Assembly (NCBI RefSeq): GCF_023856365.1
Contig: NW_026042410.1
Location: 1 to 64,000, forward strand
Direction of reading: 5' to 3'
DNA from: Brienomyrus brachyistius
Lineage: Eukaryota > Chordata > Actinopteri > Osteoglossiformes > Mormyridae
DNA length: 64,000 nucleotides
Shown here: positions 1 to 10,692 of the stretch, piece after piece
Position numbering within the stretch: the stretch's first letter is position 1
Layout of the letters: every line of letters starts with the position of its first letter
Position numbers and translations under genes: made by a program
The notes under the pieces: generated by a model
The model's database searches: none
Seen by the model: only the letters and a program-made list of their open reading frames with translations
What the model was told of the DNA's origin: nothing

Positions 1-34
1 TTGACTTACATCTCTAGGTGTGTGGAGTTTAATC
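1..34 (+). mobile_element. CR1-like LINE fragment, plus sense
   Basis: The first bases translate on the plus strand as LTYISRCVEFN, the same stretch seen in the CR1-like copy near 30041-30066. The fragment runs off the left edge of the window. It abuts a copy of the same family in the opposite orientation at about position 34. Confidence 0.55.
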
Positions 35-1244
35 CAACATCCTTTTGCCTTTTTTTAATGCTTCCCCACACTGGCAAGAGTGGGACATGGAAGTATCAAC
101 ATACACACCGAGATCTTTCTCGTAATCAGCTACCTTTATTTCAGTGGAACCCATAAAATATCTGTACTTTACTATATTTACTATATTTCTGCTCCCTGCA
201 TGGATTACCTTATATTTATCTATGTTAAATTTCATCTGCCACGTATGAGCCCAGTCGCTAATTAAATCCAGATCCTGTTGTAGCCTCTCTGGACATGAGA
301 CATGATCTAACATCAATCAGAAGATACCACACCAGCAGATAATGATTTCTGGAATAGTAAAGTTAAAGGTTGGCTAATAATACCCCTCATCTCTTTTAAA
401 ACTATAGATAAGATGCCATCAGGGCTTGCGATTTATTTATTTTGAGCTTAGCTAGGCTTTGTACCACATCAGCCTCAGTTATACATATATTGGTCATAGA
501 CATCGTTGTATTTGTACTAAATGGTGGTAAGCTATTCTACTGTGAACAGCCATTGTAAAATAATCATTAAACTCATTTATATCAATTTCATTTTCAATTA
601 TAAGGCCTTACTATCCTGCAAATGAGTGATTTTCAGCTTTTAGAGCTCTTTCGGAGTTAAAATATTGGAAGAAACTTTTAACGTCATCCTTATAACTGTT
701 ATTAACTAAACCTGTAGACTTAGATACTCCTGCTTTATTTTGAAATCATTAGTTAATTTCCATTTGTGGAAGAAAGCCCTTTTGCTCCTGACTTTAATTC
801 TTAATTTTCGTAGTAAACCACCTGTGACATCGCGTGCTGGACGAACAGGCAGGAAGCGAGGAATCAAGGATCCGGGAAACGGAGAGTCGGGAATGAGGGT
901 TTATTGATGAAAACAGGTACCAACAGCGAGAGATTTCAATGACAGGACTGGGGAAACAGACTTGAAATGTGGACTAAATACACAGGACTACTCAAACTGA
1001 CAGAAAACAGCTGGTTACAATCGGGGCAGCACACATGGTTAATGAGGGGGCGTGGCACACACGAGGATCGTACAAGCAGGTCATGACACCAGCTTGGTTG
1101 CAGTTTCCTAGATTTAGTTTTTCTGGAAACGGGTATGAAGTTCTTTTGCACTTGCAACAATGTGCTTTTAAAAAATTCCCATGCCTCTTCCACAGTATTG
1201 CTATTTAACTCCATCCGATTTACAGTTTCTAGTTTCAGTCTCAT
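35..1244 (-). mobile_element. CR1-like LINE, decayed, interrupted by a solo LTR
   Basis: Minus-strand pieces of a CR1-type non-LTR retrotransposon. 1089-1244 encodes the linker between endonuclease and reverse transcriptase (VEEAWEFFKSTLLQVQKNF). About 310-822 encodes the start of the RT domain with several stops and frameshifts; a degraded form of the usual KSPGPDGI block can be read near 430. 35-316 encodes the RT C-terminal part (WQMKFNIDKYK, DLGVYVD). The plus-oriented copy at 29640-30615 shows the same order. The element is interrupted by the LTR at 823-1088; reading resumes in the same family on both sides. It is dead. Clade assignment is from resemblance to CR1 proteins. Confidence 0.75.
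823..1088 (-). mobile_element. Solo LTR, gypsy-like, inside the CR1-like LINE
   Basis: On the minus strand this 266-bp block starts TGTCATGACC and ends GATGTCACA, with the same internal landmarks (GTGCCACGCCCCCT, an AATAAA signal) as the LTR at 10062-10338. Flanks are CCACC on the left and CCAGC on the right, a 5-bp target duplication with one mismatch. No internal region is present, so it is a solo LTR. Confidence 0.7.
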
Positions 1245-1259
1245 ACCATTGAATTACCC

Positions 1260-2260
1260 TTCCTAACATTGTATACTTTTGTTTTGGACTTGGTTGAAGA
1301 CTCAGGCAGCAGGAGTTGCCCCAACGTTGGTATGTCCTTATCCATAAGGGGAGTAAACGTTCTGGTTTCCCGACCTTATAGATGAAGGAGTTGGGGGATG
1401 TTGCCAGTGACCTGCCGGATTCCAGGCAGAACAGGCCCTCGCTATGCCACAGCCCTTCAGAGACTGGGCCTTCCGTGCAGAACCTCTGCATCCAAATTAG
1501 ACCAGTTGTTTAACAAAACCCTAAAATGGGGTTATTTTTGACATGGAACGGGACTTTGATTCAACAACCCATTACTTAGTTGCGGCAAGTACCCAATATC
1601 AAGTATAGCTGCAAAGAATCTGCCAGAGATTTTCAGAGAAGTTCCCCAGATGCATGGACTGGACTAAGGTGCGTCAGATTAAACAGGAGCCTGGTAAATT
1701 CTGTGAGCCCCACGCCAAGTGACTGATGGAAACATACTCCAGCTACAGTGAGATGGACCCTCCAGCGGACCGAGAGTGGGATTCCCTCTGGGAGCGACAA
1801 CTCGTGCAGTTGCTGGTGGATGAGCTGCAAACAGACATCAAGAAGGACTTCCAACCTCACAATCATTTACCAAACCACTTCAGGTAACTTGTAAAGATGT
1901 AGGTATTGGAGTATTCACACATTCATTTGCAGTGTCCACCTCCTGTCCGGTAAATTGGCAGGACAAAATTTGAATAACCTATAGGCCAGACTCATGAATG
2001 CGGCTGAACGAGTAAAGGTAGAACAGGTGGCCAATCCTGTTATACAGTCCTAGTAGATTGAGAACCACCTGATTGCAACTGTAGTTGGAATCAAGGGCTG
2101 AGCAGCATGGTGGCCTGGGGGACAATTATGAAAACACAGACCCACTGATATCCTTAAAACCCACAATCAAAAGAGGAGTCAGGATGGCCAGTGACATGTG
2201 CTGGCTAAATGGGGACAACAAAGAGAGAACAGAACAAGGCAGGGAGGGATTCTGACACAG
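1260..2260 (+). pseudogene. Endogenous retrovirus gag remnant
   Basis: Plus-strand translation around 1380-1480 and 1620-1870 gives capsid-like text with stops (for example KQEPGKFCEP, TYSSYSEMDPPADRE). A second, inverted copy lies at 29406-29640 and carries corresponding blocks in the same order. The arrangement (xQEPGxS followed by a Y-S-G/E block) resembles capsids of gamma/epsilon-type retroviruses. The stretch after 1900 is poorly conserved. No pol or env can be seen. The copy is non-coding. Confidence 0.55.
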
Positions 2261-2743
2261 GTGCCATGCTACTTTGTTTAAATATGCTGTAATGTTTTAG
2301 TGCAAGCCTTAGACAATGGAATCTCTGAATGACGCCGCAGTCTGGCTCTTTCTGAAGGTCCTATACTGTAACCGTCCTGAGAAGTTGTTTGCATGCACTT
2401 GCTGCCTTGACACTTGTTGATGTGCGTGTGCCCTGCTCGAGCAGTAAAGGGGAGATCACATGCAGAGCTGATTTTCTGTAGTTCCTTAGAATAAAAATAG
2501 AATATTCTCTTCAAATAGGAACACATGCTGCGTTTGATTATTTCACTCCAACTCGGACAAAAACGTCACGAAAAACATCACTTCCCATTAGAAACGCCTC
2601 TTTTATGACGTTAATGTCTGACAGAATCTTCTTGTCCGAGTTGCCCCTGTGACGTAATTTCAACATGGCGGCTTACACACTCAACATTAATTCTATTTTA
2701 CAAATCCTTATAAAATGTTTATTTTGTTAAATTTATTATTATC
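2261..2743. other. No gene seen; possible decayed MITE
   Basis: Unique-looking sequence. A segment around 2545-2660 (AACTCGGACAAAAACG and a related inverted copy) resembles a decayed miniature inverted-repeat element, and similar text recurs at 3480-3520. Nothing coding is supported. Confidence 0.35.
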
Positions 2744-3099
2744 CCATCCATCCATTTTCCAAACTGCTTATCCTACTGGGTCACGGGGGGTCCGGAGCCT
2801 ATCCCGGAAGCAATGGGCCACGAGGCTGGGAACAACCCAGGATGGGGGGCCAGCCCATCGCAGGGCACCACTCACACACACCATGCACTCTCACATGCAT
2901 TCCTACGGGCAATTTAGCAAGTCCAATTAGCCTCAGCATGTTTTTGGACTGTGGGGGGGAACCGGAGTACCCGGAGGAAACCCCACGACGACATGGGGAG
3001 ACATGCAAACTCCACACACATGTGACCCAGGCGGAGATTTGAACCTGGGTCCCAGAGGTGTGAGGCAACAGTGCTAACCAGTGCACGACCATACCGCCC
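2744..3099 (-). repeat. V-SINE-type tRNA-derived SINE, near full length
   Basis: Minus orientation. The tRNA-like head is at 3040-3099, the central domain contains GTGTGGAGTTTGCATG-like text, and the 3' tail ends GGATAAGCAG...(TGGA)n at 2744. It matches the full plus copy at 56838-57199. It sits in an ATT-rich target (TTTATTATTAT on both sides). Confidence 0.8.
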
Positions 3100-4140
3100 A
3101 TTTATTATTATTATTATTTATAATTATTAGTAATTATTAATGTAATTGCACGTGTTCGATTTAGAGAATACCATATTGTGACCGTAAACAGTATCCTAAC
3201 ATGCAATATCAGATTTTTACCAGACTTGTTAGTGTTTTTGGTTTGTTTGTAGTTTGTTTGCCTCTCGAAAAAAGAATATCGCTATGAATGTACTAAAATA
3301 CTTTATAAAGCTTTTAATGTGGTTTGACTAGTTCCTGTTTCTTGTTTATTTGTCTGAAATAATAATCTTACTCCATAACTGCTAAAATATAAAGCAACAA
3401 CACAGCAGCGTATTCATGGAGGCAGCCATGTTTGTTCCGAGTTGTGCTAGCTTGAACGGGAGATTGTTGGATGTGATGTCACCCAATTTGGAATTTCCAA
3501 GTTCCGAGAGAAAAACGAACGCACCACAAGACTCTGGCTGGAAATTTCTACAATAGAGCCATTTAGTTATTTCTAGAAAAATATTTAGAGCCAATGACCT
3601 GATGTCATTGTAACACAGGTCACTGTCCGTGGTGCTGAATTCTCTACTTGATGGGCTGGTGCTGAATGAATATGACAGCTGGCCAACATGTCTGTGTGCT
3701 TCCACTGACTGGCACCCAGACATATAATGACTTTTAACAATGAGGAGGGAAACGTCCAGACAGGAAATTAGTCAACAGTAATTAGTAATCACATATAGTT
3801 CTCATTTATCATGATGTAAAATTCAAAAACCTTTTTTTTATTATTAAGGGATAAATGTAATTGAGTTTTAATGTATCCTTTCCGCTCTTAAAATCGCAAA
3901 TTATTTCTGACTATTAATCTGCACATTTTAATAATTTCATTAATATTACCTAATTGGTTTGTCTTTTTTATTAAATTTTAAAACTAGCTGTACAATTGTT
4001 GATGTTGTTGCTGTTCTGAATGTCATTGGCCTGTTGCCTTACGTCTGTCTAAACATGAGTGAGGGGATGGATGCACTATTCTATGGGGGCCTCTGTAGAG
4101 AATAAATGATCCTAATTTTATATTGAGAGAGATGGTTAAT
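3100..4140. other. AT-rich interval without a recognised gene
   Basis: AT-rich sequence. An open frame at 3382-3723 (-) shows no recognisable domain and overlaps a segment similar to 2545-2660, so it is more likely repeat-derived than coding. Confidence 0.4.
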
Positions 4141-5109
4141 TCCTTTTTAATCCATACTGCGTTCAGAGCCCCTGTTCTGCCGTTGATCACTGCTGCATAT
4201 CATCCCCAAACCAATGGCCTGGATGAGAAAACGAATGATGACATAAAATGGTAAGTCTGTTTTTGAGGTTGTTTTAGAACTGTGTGAGACAGGCTCTATT
4301 CTTTTAACATTACATCAGGAATTACTGATATTATTGACAATCAATCCCTTAATATACAGTATCTCACAAAAGTGAGTACACCCCACACATTTTTGTAAAT
4401 ATTTTATTATATCTTTTCAAGGGACAACGTTAAAGATATGAAACTCTGATAGAATGTAAAGTAATCAGTGTACAGCTTGTATAATGGTGTAAATTTGATG
4501 TCCCCTCAAAATAACTCAACACACAGCCATTAATGTCTGAACTGCTGGCAACAAAAGTGAGATTAAAAATGATTTGTGGCAAGATCGGATCATGTGTGTT
4601 GAAGAGTTTCTTATGACTGACAAGTAGTTATTTAAAAACATATCTTGAAACAGCAAATTACATTGTTCTTAATGCTTTTAGAAAATGACTCTTTATAATG
4701 ATCTGTGAATAATAATAATTTGCTATGAATGTTTTTCCACTTCAGCTTTCCACAATTATTCTTCCCGATGAGAAAAGCTACGGCACGTTTTTTGATGAAA
4801 AAAATAAAGTAGTTGAGACAATAAGCAACAACAGCTGAAAACATCTCCTAGTAACAGGAAAAACAGAAGCAGGCATGTGGTAAACGAATACAAAAGAGGT
4901 ACCAAAACACAGTTTATCATGTTGGAGATGAGGCGCTTCTGTTCAACATGAGGAAGCGGGGACGGAAAGGAGGAAGAACGGAACCGGATTTTACCGGACC
5001 TTATGTCATCCAGGCAATATGTGGCAAGCTGGTTACACTGTCTAATTCTGAAGGGGCAACTTTAAAGAACAAATACAATGTAAACCACATACAGAAGGAG
5101 CCAAACTGA
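4141..5109 (+). mobile_element. Ty3/gypsy integrase remnant split by a Tc1 fragment
   Basis: 4184-4254 encodes ITAAYHPQTNGLDEKTNDD, the highly conserved end of the integrase core of gypsy elements. 4951-5109 encodes an integrase C-terminal module beginning RKRGRKGG, with FTGPYVIQ and LKNKYNVNHI, ending in TGA. The two parts belong to one ancestral reading frame. The roughly 690 bp between them carry a Tc1-like terminal fragment and AT-rich sequence. No LTRs are visible. Confidence 0.75.
4355..4565. mobile_element. Tc1-like transposon terminal fragment
   Basis: Starts TACAGTATCTCACAAAAGTG and continues through CTCAACACACAGCCATTAAT, the terminal region of a widespread vertebrate Tc1-like family. 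It stops abruptly at about 4565; no transposase and no second terminus are present. Confidence 0.65.
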
Positions 5110-5197
5110 TGTCCCAAGTCAGGAATCACACAAGGTGCCAGAAGAGTATAAGACCAGTAAACCTCCCTCTAGCGCAGAGCTTCTGACAATCGAGAAG

Positions 5198-6146
5198 GAT
5201 GCTGACAGTTGAAAAAAAACTCATGTCTGTGTGTTATGAAAGAATATCAATAAATGTTTCCGAAAGGGGATGACTCATTTGGTAATTATTTACGGCTTAT
5301 GTTATGGCTGCCAATTTACAGTCTTTACTGAAGTCTGACTTCTTTTGAGTCACCTTTAATATAGATTGGACACTCTCTATGCAATGTGCAATACTTACAT
5401 AGATGGTAAATGTTTACCTGCTTGCACAGATGGATGATTAGGTAATTAGTGTAAGTGTGTGTGTGTGTTCAATCGCATGTATGTCCAAGGTCCATAGTAA
5501 ATAATATACACTGATCAAGAGATGCCCGAAAGTGGATAAAAGAGGACATTAGTGGGTGCATCACTTAGTGTAACGCGTGCAGGAAAATGAGCAGGACTGC
5601 AAGCCATATAATGACCCTTGTCTAGCTCTTAATACAGTATGCATACAGTGATGTATCTACAATGGACAGCTACTATGAGCAGATAGCACAGTACAGGTGC
5701 TTATAAGATCTGTATGCTATTTCCATCCATCCATCCATTGTCCAAACCGCTTATCCTACTGGGTCGTGGGGGGTCTGGAGCCTATCCCGGAAGCAATGGG
5801 CACGAGGCAGGGAACAACCCAGGATGGGGAGCCAGCCCATCACAGGGCACACTCACACACTATTCACTCATACATGCATACCTACGGGCAATTTAGTAAC
5901 TCCAGTTAGCCTCAGCATCCATCCATCCATCCATTGTCCAAACCGCTTATCCTACTGGGTCACAGGGGGTCCGGAGTCTATCCCGGAATCAATGGGCACG
6001 AGGCAGGGAAGAACCCAGGATGGGGGGCCAGCCCATCACAGCTCACACTCACACACCATTCACTCACACATGCACACCTACGGGCAATTCAGCAACTCCA
6101 ATTAGCCTCAGCATGTTTTTGGACTGTGGGGGGAAACCGGAGTACC
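5198..6146 (+). repeat. Left arm of a long inverted duplication
   Basis: Begins GGATGCTGACAGTTG and is matched in reverse complement by 7294-8052. Landmarks in order: the 5270 CGAAAGGGGATGACTC block, a GT microsatellite (5455-5470), GTATGTCCAAGGTCCATAG, ATGGACAGCTAC, then SINE sequence. Relative to the right arm this arm carries one extra partial SINE (5722-5916), so the SINE insertion or loss postdates the duplication. Confidence 0.8.
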
Positions 6147-6290
6147 CGGAGGAAACCCCACGACGACACGGGGAGAACATGCAAACTCCACACCCATGTG
6201 ACCCAGGCAGAGACTCGAACCCGGGTCCCAGAGGTGTGAGGCAACAGTGCTAACCACTGCACCACCATGCCGCCCCCTGTATGCTATTTC
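5710..6290 (-). repeat. Tandem V-SINE pair with a 14-bp target duplication
   Basis: A partial SINE (5722-5916, ending at CCTCAGCAT) is followed directly by a complete one (about 5917-6276, ending at the tRNA-like head). The pair is flanked by the perfect 14-bp repeat CTGTATGCTATTTC at 5710-5723 and 6277-6290, so the duplication brackets both units. The second unit, not the first, is nearly identical to the single SINE of the right arm at 7294-7512. Confidence 0.8.
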
Positions 6291-7293
6291 ATTCTATAAA
6301 AAGAAACTTACTGTACTGTACAATAAAGTATTTCACCACTGCTTCTTCCTCAGCTCCCACTGTTTGCTAGCACATGCATCTTTTGATTTCTTAGTGCAAT
6401 CTGTGCTTTATTTTTTTTTTGTGAAATGTAAGTGCAGTATCTGTTTATTAAGTGCTGTGGTTTAATATGTACATTATTATTTCAGTACTGTGTATACTGT
6501 CCTTAATGTCTTGCCTCTCTCGTATAACTTGAGATACGCCCAAATTGACTTGCAACAAGTGGTCCTGGTTCCAAATGCGGAAGGCGATGGATACCTGTAT
6601 TTTATATGCTGTAGTGTGCTGGGTGTCAGACATTGCAATGCACCTTGCTTTGATCTTGACCTGTTAGATCAGAGGGAGGTAATCTTATCCAGAAAGGGCC
6701 ACTGTGTATGATGGTTTTCACTGCAACTCTCTGAACAGCGAACCTAACAGTTATCCCAATACCTTGATCTTGCTAGCATATTTAAATGTGTACCTATTCA
6801 GGAATAGAGTGGTGAAGGCATTCAGAGGAGGACTGATGATTATCAGAGGGAACAAAGGGGCTGGGTACTTGTCAGTATCCAGTAGAACCACCAGACTCCT
6901 ACACTGAATGGTTCTGGATGTGGCACAGACGTTAATCCCTCTGTATTAGGGGATCCGTCTCCAGTTTGTACTCTTCTAGTTAATAGGTAGATTATCAGGC
7001 AGTTTTTCACCCTAGTCCAGTACTCATTGACAGCCTAATACACCGTGTTTCAGTTTGTCTTGATAGTCAATACATGTCACAGGATGTACATTACTCTGAT
7101 GGGCAGGCCCTCTTACATATGATGGAAATTGCAATACCTACTTTTGGCCACGAGATGGCAGCAAGAAAATAGAAAAATTATTTTCCCACGGTCTACTAGC
7201 AGCTTTTAGATGTTAATTCTTCATAAAAATAATTTGACTTGATCCAATGTATTTTTAATACAAACAATTACCACACAAAGCTGCTAGTTTCCT
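6291..7293. other. Spacer of the inverted duplication, no gene recognised
   Basis: About 1 kb between the two arms. Open frames at 6490-6711 and 6704-6907 (+) show no family features. I see no SINE, LINE or transposase text here. Confidence 0.4.
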
Positions 7294-7512
7294 CCGGTTT
7301 CCCCCCACAGTCCAAAAACATGCTGAGGCTAATTGGAGTAGCTAAATTTACCGTAGGTGTGCATGTGTGAGTGAATGGTGTGTGAGTGTGAGCTGTGATG
7401 GGCTGGCCCCCCATCCTGGGTTCTTCCCTGCCTCGTGCCCATTGATTCCGGGATAGACTCCGGACCCCCTGTGACCCAGTAGGATAAGCGGTTTGGACAA
7501 TGGATGGATGGA
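7294..7512 (+). repeat. 5'-truncated V-SINE within the right arm
   Basis: Contains the CCCACAGTCCAAAAACATGC motif, the central region and the tail AGGATAAGCGGTTTGGACAA followed by TGGATGGATGG. It is the inverted counterpart of the second SINE unit at 5917-6276. Confidence 0.8.
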
Positions 7513-8052
7513 AATAGCATACAGATTAAGCACCTGTACTGTGCTATCTGCTTATAGTAGCTGTCCATTGTAGATACATCACTGTATGCATACTGTATTA
7601 AGAGCTAGATAAGGACAGTGGGTCATTATATGGCTTGCAGTCCTGCTCATTTTCCTGCACCCGTTACACTAAGTGATACACCCACTAATGTCCTCTTTCA
7701 TCCACTTTCAGGCATCTCTTGATCAGTGTATATTACTTACTATGGACCTTGGACATACATGCGATTGGACACACACACACACACACACACACTTACACTA
7801 ATTACCTAATCAACCATCTGTGCAAGCAAGTAAACATGTACCATCTATATAAGTATTGTACATAGCATAGAGAGTGTCCAATCTATATTAAAGGTGACTC
7901 GAAAGAAGTCAGACTTTAGTAAAGACTGTAAATTTCTCAGCCATAACATAAGCCGTAAATAATTACCAAATGAGTCATCCCCTTTCGGAAACATTTATTG
8001 ATATTCTTTCATAACACACAGACATGAGTTTTTTTTCAACTGTCAGCATCCG
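7294..8052 (-). repeat. Right arm of the inverted duplication
   Basis: Reverse complement of 5198-6146 minus one SINE unit. The outer end reads CAACTGTCAGCATCC (8038-8052); the inner end falls inside the SINE at the CCTCCGGTTTCC motif. A CA microsatellite (7770-7792) is the counterpart of the GT run in the left arm. Substitutions are few but scattered through the arm. Confidence 0.8.
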
Positions 8053-8529
8053 ATCCAAACGGGATTCCCATTTCCTTTCTGTGGGATCCAACAGAACACG
8101 GGCTGACCATCAGTCAACATGTCTTCAACCATGCAGGACAGGACCCAGTCCAGGCCAAACCTCACGGTGCTGGTGTTAATAAAAAAAATGTAAGGAACAT
8201 GCAGCTGCAGCTCACACACAAACACAGTCCACAGCATCCAGAAAAAGGTCAGGCCTTTTTCTTCTTTAGCTGACTCCGCCCAGACCTCGCCCCCTTTCTG
8301 GGCGCCTCGCACTATGCCTTTGAACTGGCCCTGCAGCTTGGCCCGTTTCCTGTTTCCCAATGCAAGTCATAAGATTCACCCGTAAATGATATTTTGAATC
8401 GGAACGATATTTATTACTATTGTTTAGATTAAATATATAACGGTTTAATGATTGAATATAACTTGATATTGTTGTTTGTGTTGTTTAGTTTGAGGTTCTA
8501 GTTTCTGTCTTTATCCGCTTTCGTTTCAG
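8053..8529. other. Sequence upstream of the brachyury-like exons; no exon recognised
   Basis: An open minus frame (8043-8360) gives a protein I do not recognise and partly overlaps the inverted repeat. No T-box coding sequence was found here in either orientation. The last bases lead into the splice acceptor TTCGTTTCAG at 8520-8529. Confidence 0.35.
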
Positions 8530-10518
8530 TAGGCAGCTGGTTCATCCCAGGCTCAGGGTCTCTCTGCTCTTCATCAAACCCACACCCCCAGTTTGGGAGC
8601 ACCCTCTCCCTCTCCTCCCCCCACGGCTGTGACTGTTACTCCTCCTTGAGGAGTAACTGCTCCGCCCCCTATCCCAGCCCCTATACCCACAGGAGTGCAT
8701 CACCCAGTGAGCCGCCGCCCTGCCTGTCCCCTCACACAAGCACACACTGAAATCATGGTCCTAAGCTCTCTGTGTGGGTCACCACGATAGTACAGCACAC
8801 CGACGATTACCCTCTGACTGAATCAGAATCAGCTTTATTTGGCCAAGTATGTTCACACATATTGGGAATAGTTAGACATTTAATCAAAATAATTAAGACA
8901 AGACATAAACATACAGTTCTGTTGATATGCGACGCATATAACCTCTGCATTCACAGCACTGCTTCAGTTATCGAAGAGCAAATTTCCAAAACTCACTCAG
9001 TCCGATAACCTAAAGTAATAAGTCATAATCCTCTTCATACGTTGCAGTAATGGGAATGAAATCTCACTCAGTGTTTATGTAATGGAGCAATGGAATTTCG
9101 TGAAATTTCCAAAAGTCCACAGAAATATTTAGAAAAACATTCCTGCAGACTGAGTTTTTGATATTTGCTTTTCAATTAACACAATTTTCTTCAGTCTGAG
9201 GTTTAACAGAATTCAGCCATATGCTGTTCAAAAAAAACTACACAGAACAAAAACAGAATGGACTTTACATCTGTCTGAAAGGAAAGTTGACACAGGCTGC
9301 AGCAGTGAACAAATCAATCAATGTATTAAAGTTAGGCATTAAGTAACTGGAGGCAGTATATACATAACATGATAACATGCCTTTTCTGTATTGACCATAT
9401 TAAGGACGCTGTAACACTGCCCACCACATACCTGCTTCATTTATTGTTTTATACTTGCAGCTGCTTATTCAGACAGCTCGTCTACCTGTCTGTCCATGTT
9501 GCCCTCCCATGACAACTGGTCCAGCCTACAGGTGCCGTCCCATTCCGGCATGTTACCCATGAGTCATAGCGGCACCTCCGGGAGCAGCTCCAGGTGAGCC
9601 CGTGCCTCCCCTCCCCCACCTGTCCCCATGCTGAGTCTCGGGCCCCCGTCTTCCCTCTTGTTCTCGCCTATACCCACATCCTGGCCTGTGTCTGCATCGT
9701 CTCACCTCGTTAACAGGACTTTCGCCTTCTTCTGTCCTGATCCATTCAGGCCCATCATTCTGGGACATGCTTTGATTTATTTCGCCATAGTTACTCTTTG
9801 TTTTCCTTTGTACTTTGCACTCTACAAGTAAAATGAATAAAAAATAGGCATTATTTTGATATTGTTTTAGTACAGTGACACTAGTATATTTGTTGTTGTT
9901 TCCAGGCAACACTGCATGCTGATTTAACGTCTTTCCTTAATCTCCACCCCATTGCTCACACACAGCCAGTATCCCAGTTTGTGGTCAATGAGCTCCTCCT
10001 CACTCACCCCAGTCTCCTAGTCCAGTGGAATGTCCAACAGCTTGGGCTCTCAGTTCCTGCGTGTCATGCCCGGCTCGTCCGCTCCTCCTGTGTGCCACGC
10101 CCCCTGATTACCCACGTGTTTTCTCCCGATTTGTACCCAGCTGTATCTAGTTAATTTGCTCAGTCCTGTGTATTTCAGTCCGTGTCTTACCTGAGTCCAG
10201 TGTCTGTCATTGATGTTTGTATGCGTGAGATGTTTCCCCGTCCGCGCTTCCTAATTAAACTCCCGTTTTTGCCTGTCCGCTTGCTCCTTGCACGCCTTGC
10301 CCGCACGATCGCCTGCCTGCTTGTACCCGATCGTGACACTGCGCAGCTCTACAACTCATTACCCAGGGCTCTCGCACCCGGCCACAGTGCCCCTCTCAGG
10401 CTCCCCGCTGTATGACAGCACTGCCCCATCGGAAGTTCATGAAGCCTCACAGTACGACGCCTCTCCCCACGCGCGCTTAGCCACCACCGGGACTCCCATC
10501 ACTCCTCCTTCCCTGTAG
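8530..10518 (+). pseudogene. tbxt: Brachyury (tbxt/ntl) C-terminal exons, inactivated copy
   Basis: Brachyury is a T-box transcription factor of mesoderm and notochord; the part seen here is its C-terminal transactivation region. Exon 8530-8706 encodes WFIPG, PHPQFG and YPSPYTHR; exon 9461-9593 encodes CLSMLPSHDNWSSLQ and PMSH; exon 9966-10518 encodes SQYPSLWS, LTPVS, SPLYD, SQYDA and ends TPITPPSL-stop. These are the landmarks of vertebrate brachyury in the right order. All introns keep GT-AG ends and compatible phases (1, then 2). Three lesions are seen: an in-frame TAG at 10018-10020 where relatives have CAG (Gln), a 277-bp solo LTR plus 5-bp duplication at 10062-10343 inside the last exon, and no T-box exons upstream in this window. 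Intron one (8707-9460) also holds a common teleost repeat at about 8822-8870. I infer the remnant of one of the duplicated teleost brachyury genes. Confidence 0.85.
10062..10338 (+). mobile_element. Solo LTR inserted in the brachyury-like last exon
   Basis: 277 bp starting TGTCATGCCC and ending CGATCGTGACA, so TG...CA with short terminal inverted bases. Perfect 5-bp target duplication CTGCG at 10057-10061 and 10339-10343. Removing the LTR and one CTGCG restores the exon text FLR/SSTTHYP. Same family as 823-1088, 28750-29009 and 49364-49590. Confidence 0.9.
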
Positions 10519-10692
10519 GGCGGCGCACTTCCATTATTATTACAGTTTCTACTGTCACTCTGTTGCTTTTCCTGGTGCTGGACTTTTGACAGATAAATAC
10601 ATTATTTGTTGCATTCAGTGACAAAAGATTGGTCTGTTTAACACCCTCAGTCTCCACCCTATGAGCCCCTTGTTGGCGGCAGAATCAGGAAG

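Noticed and set aside
5697..6253. Several open frames in the SINE pair
   Set aside because: All are translations of V-SINE sequence that recur at every SINE copy.
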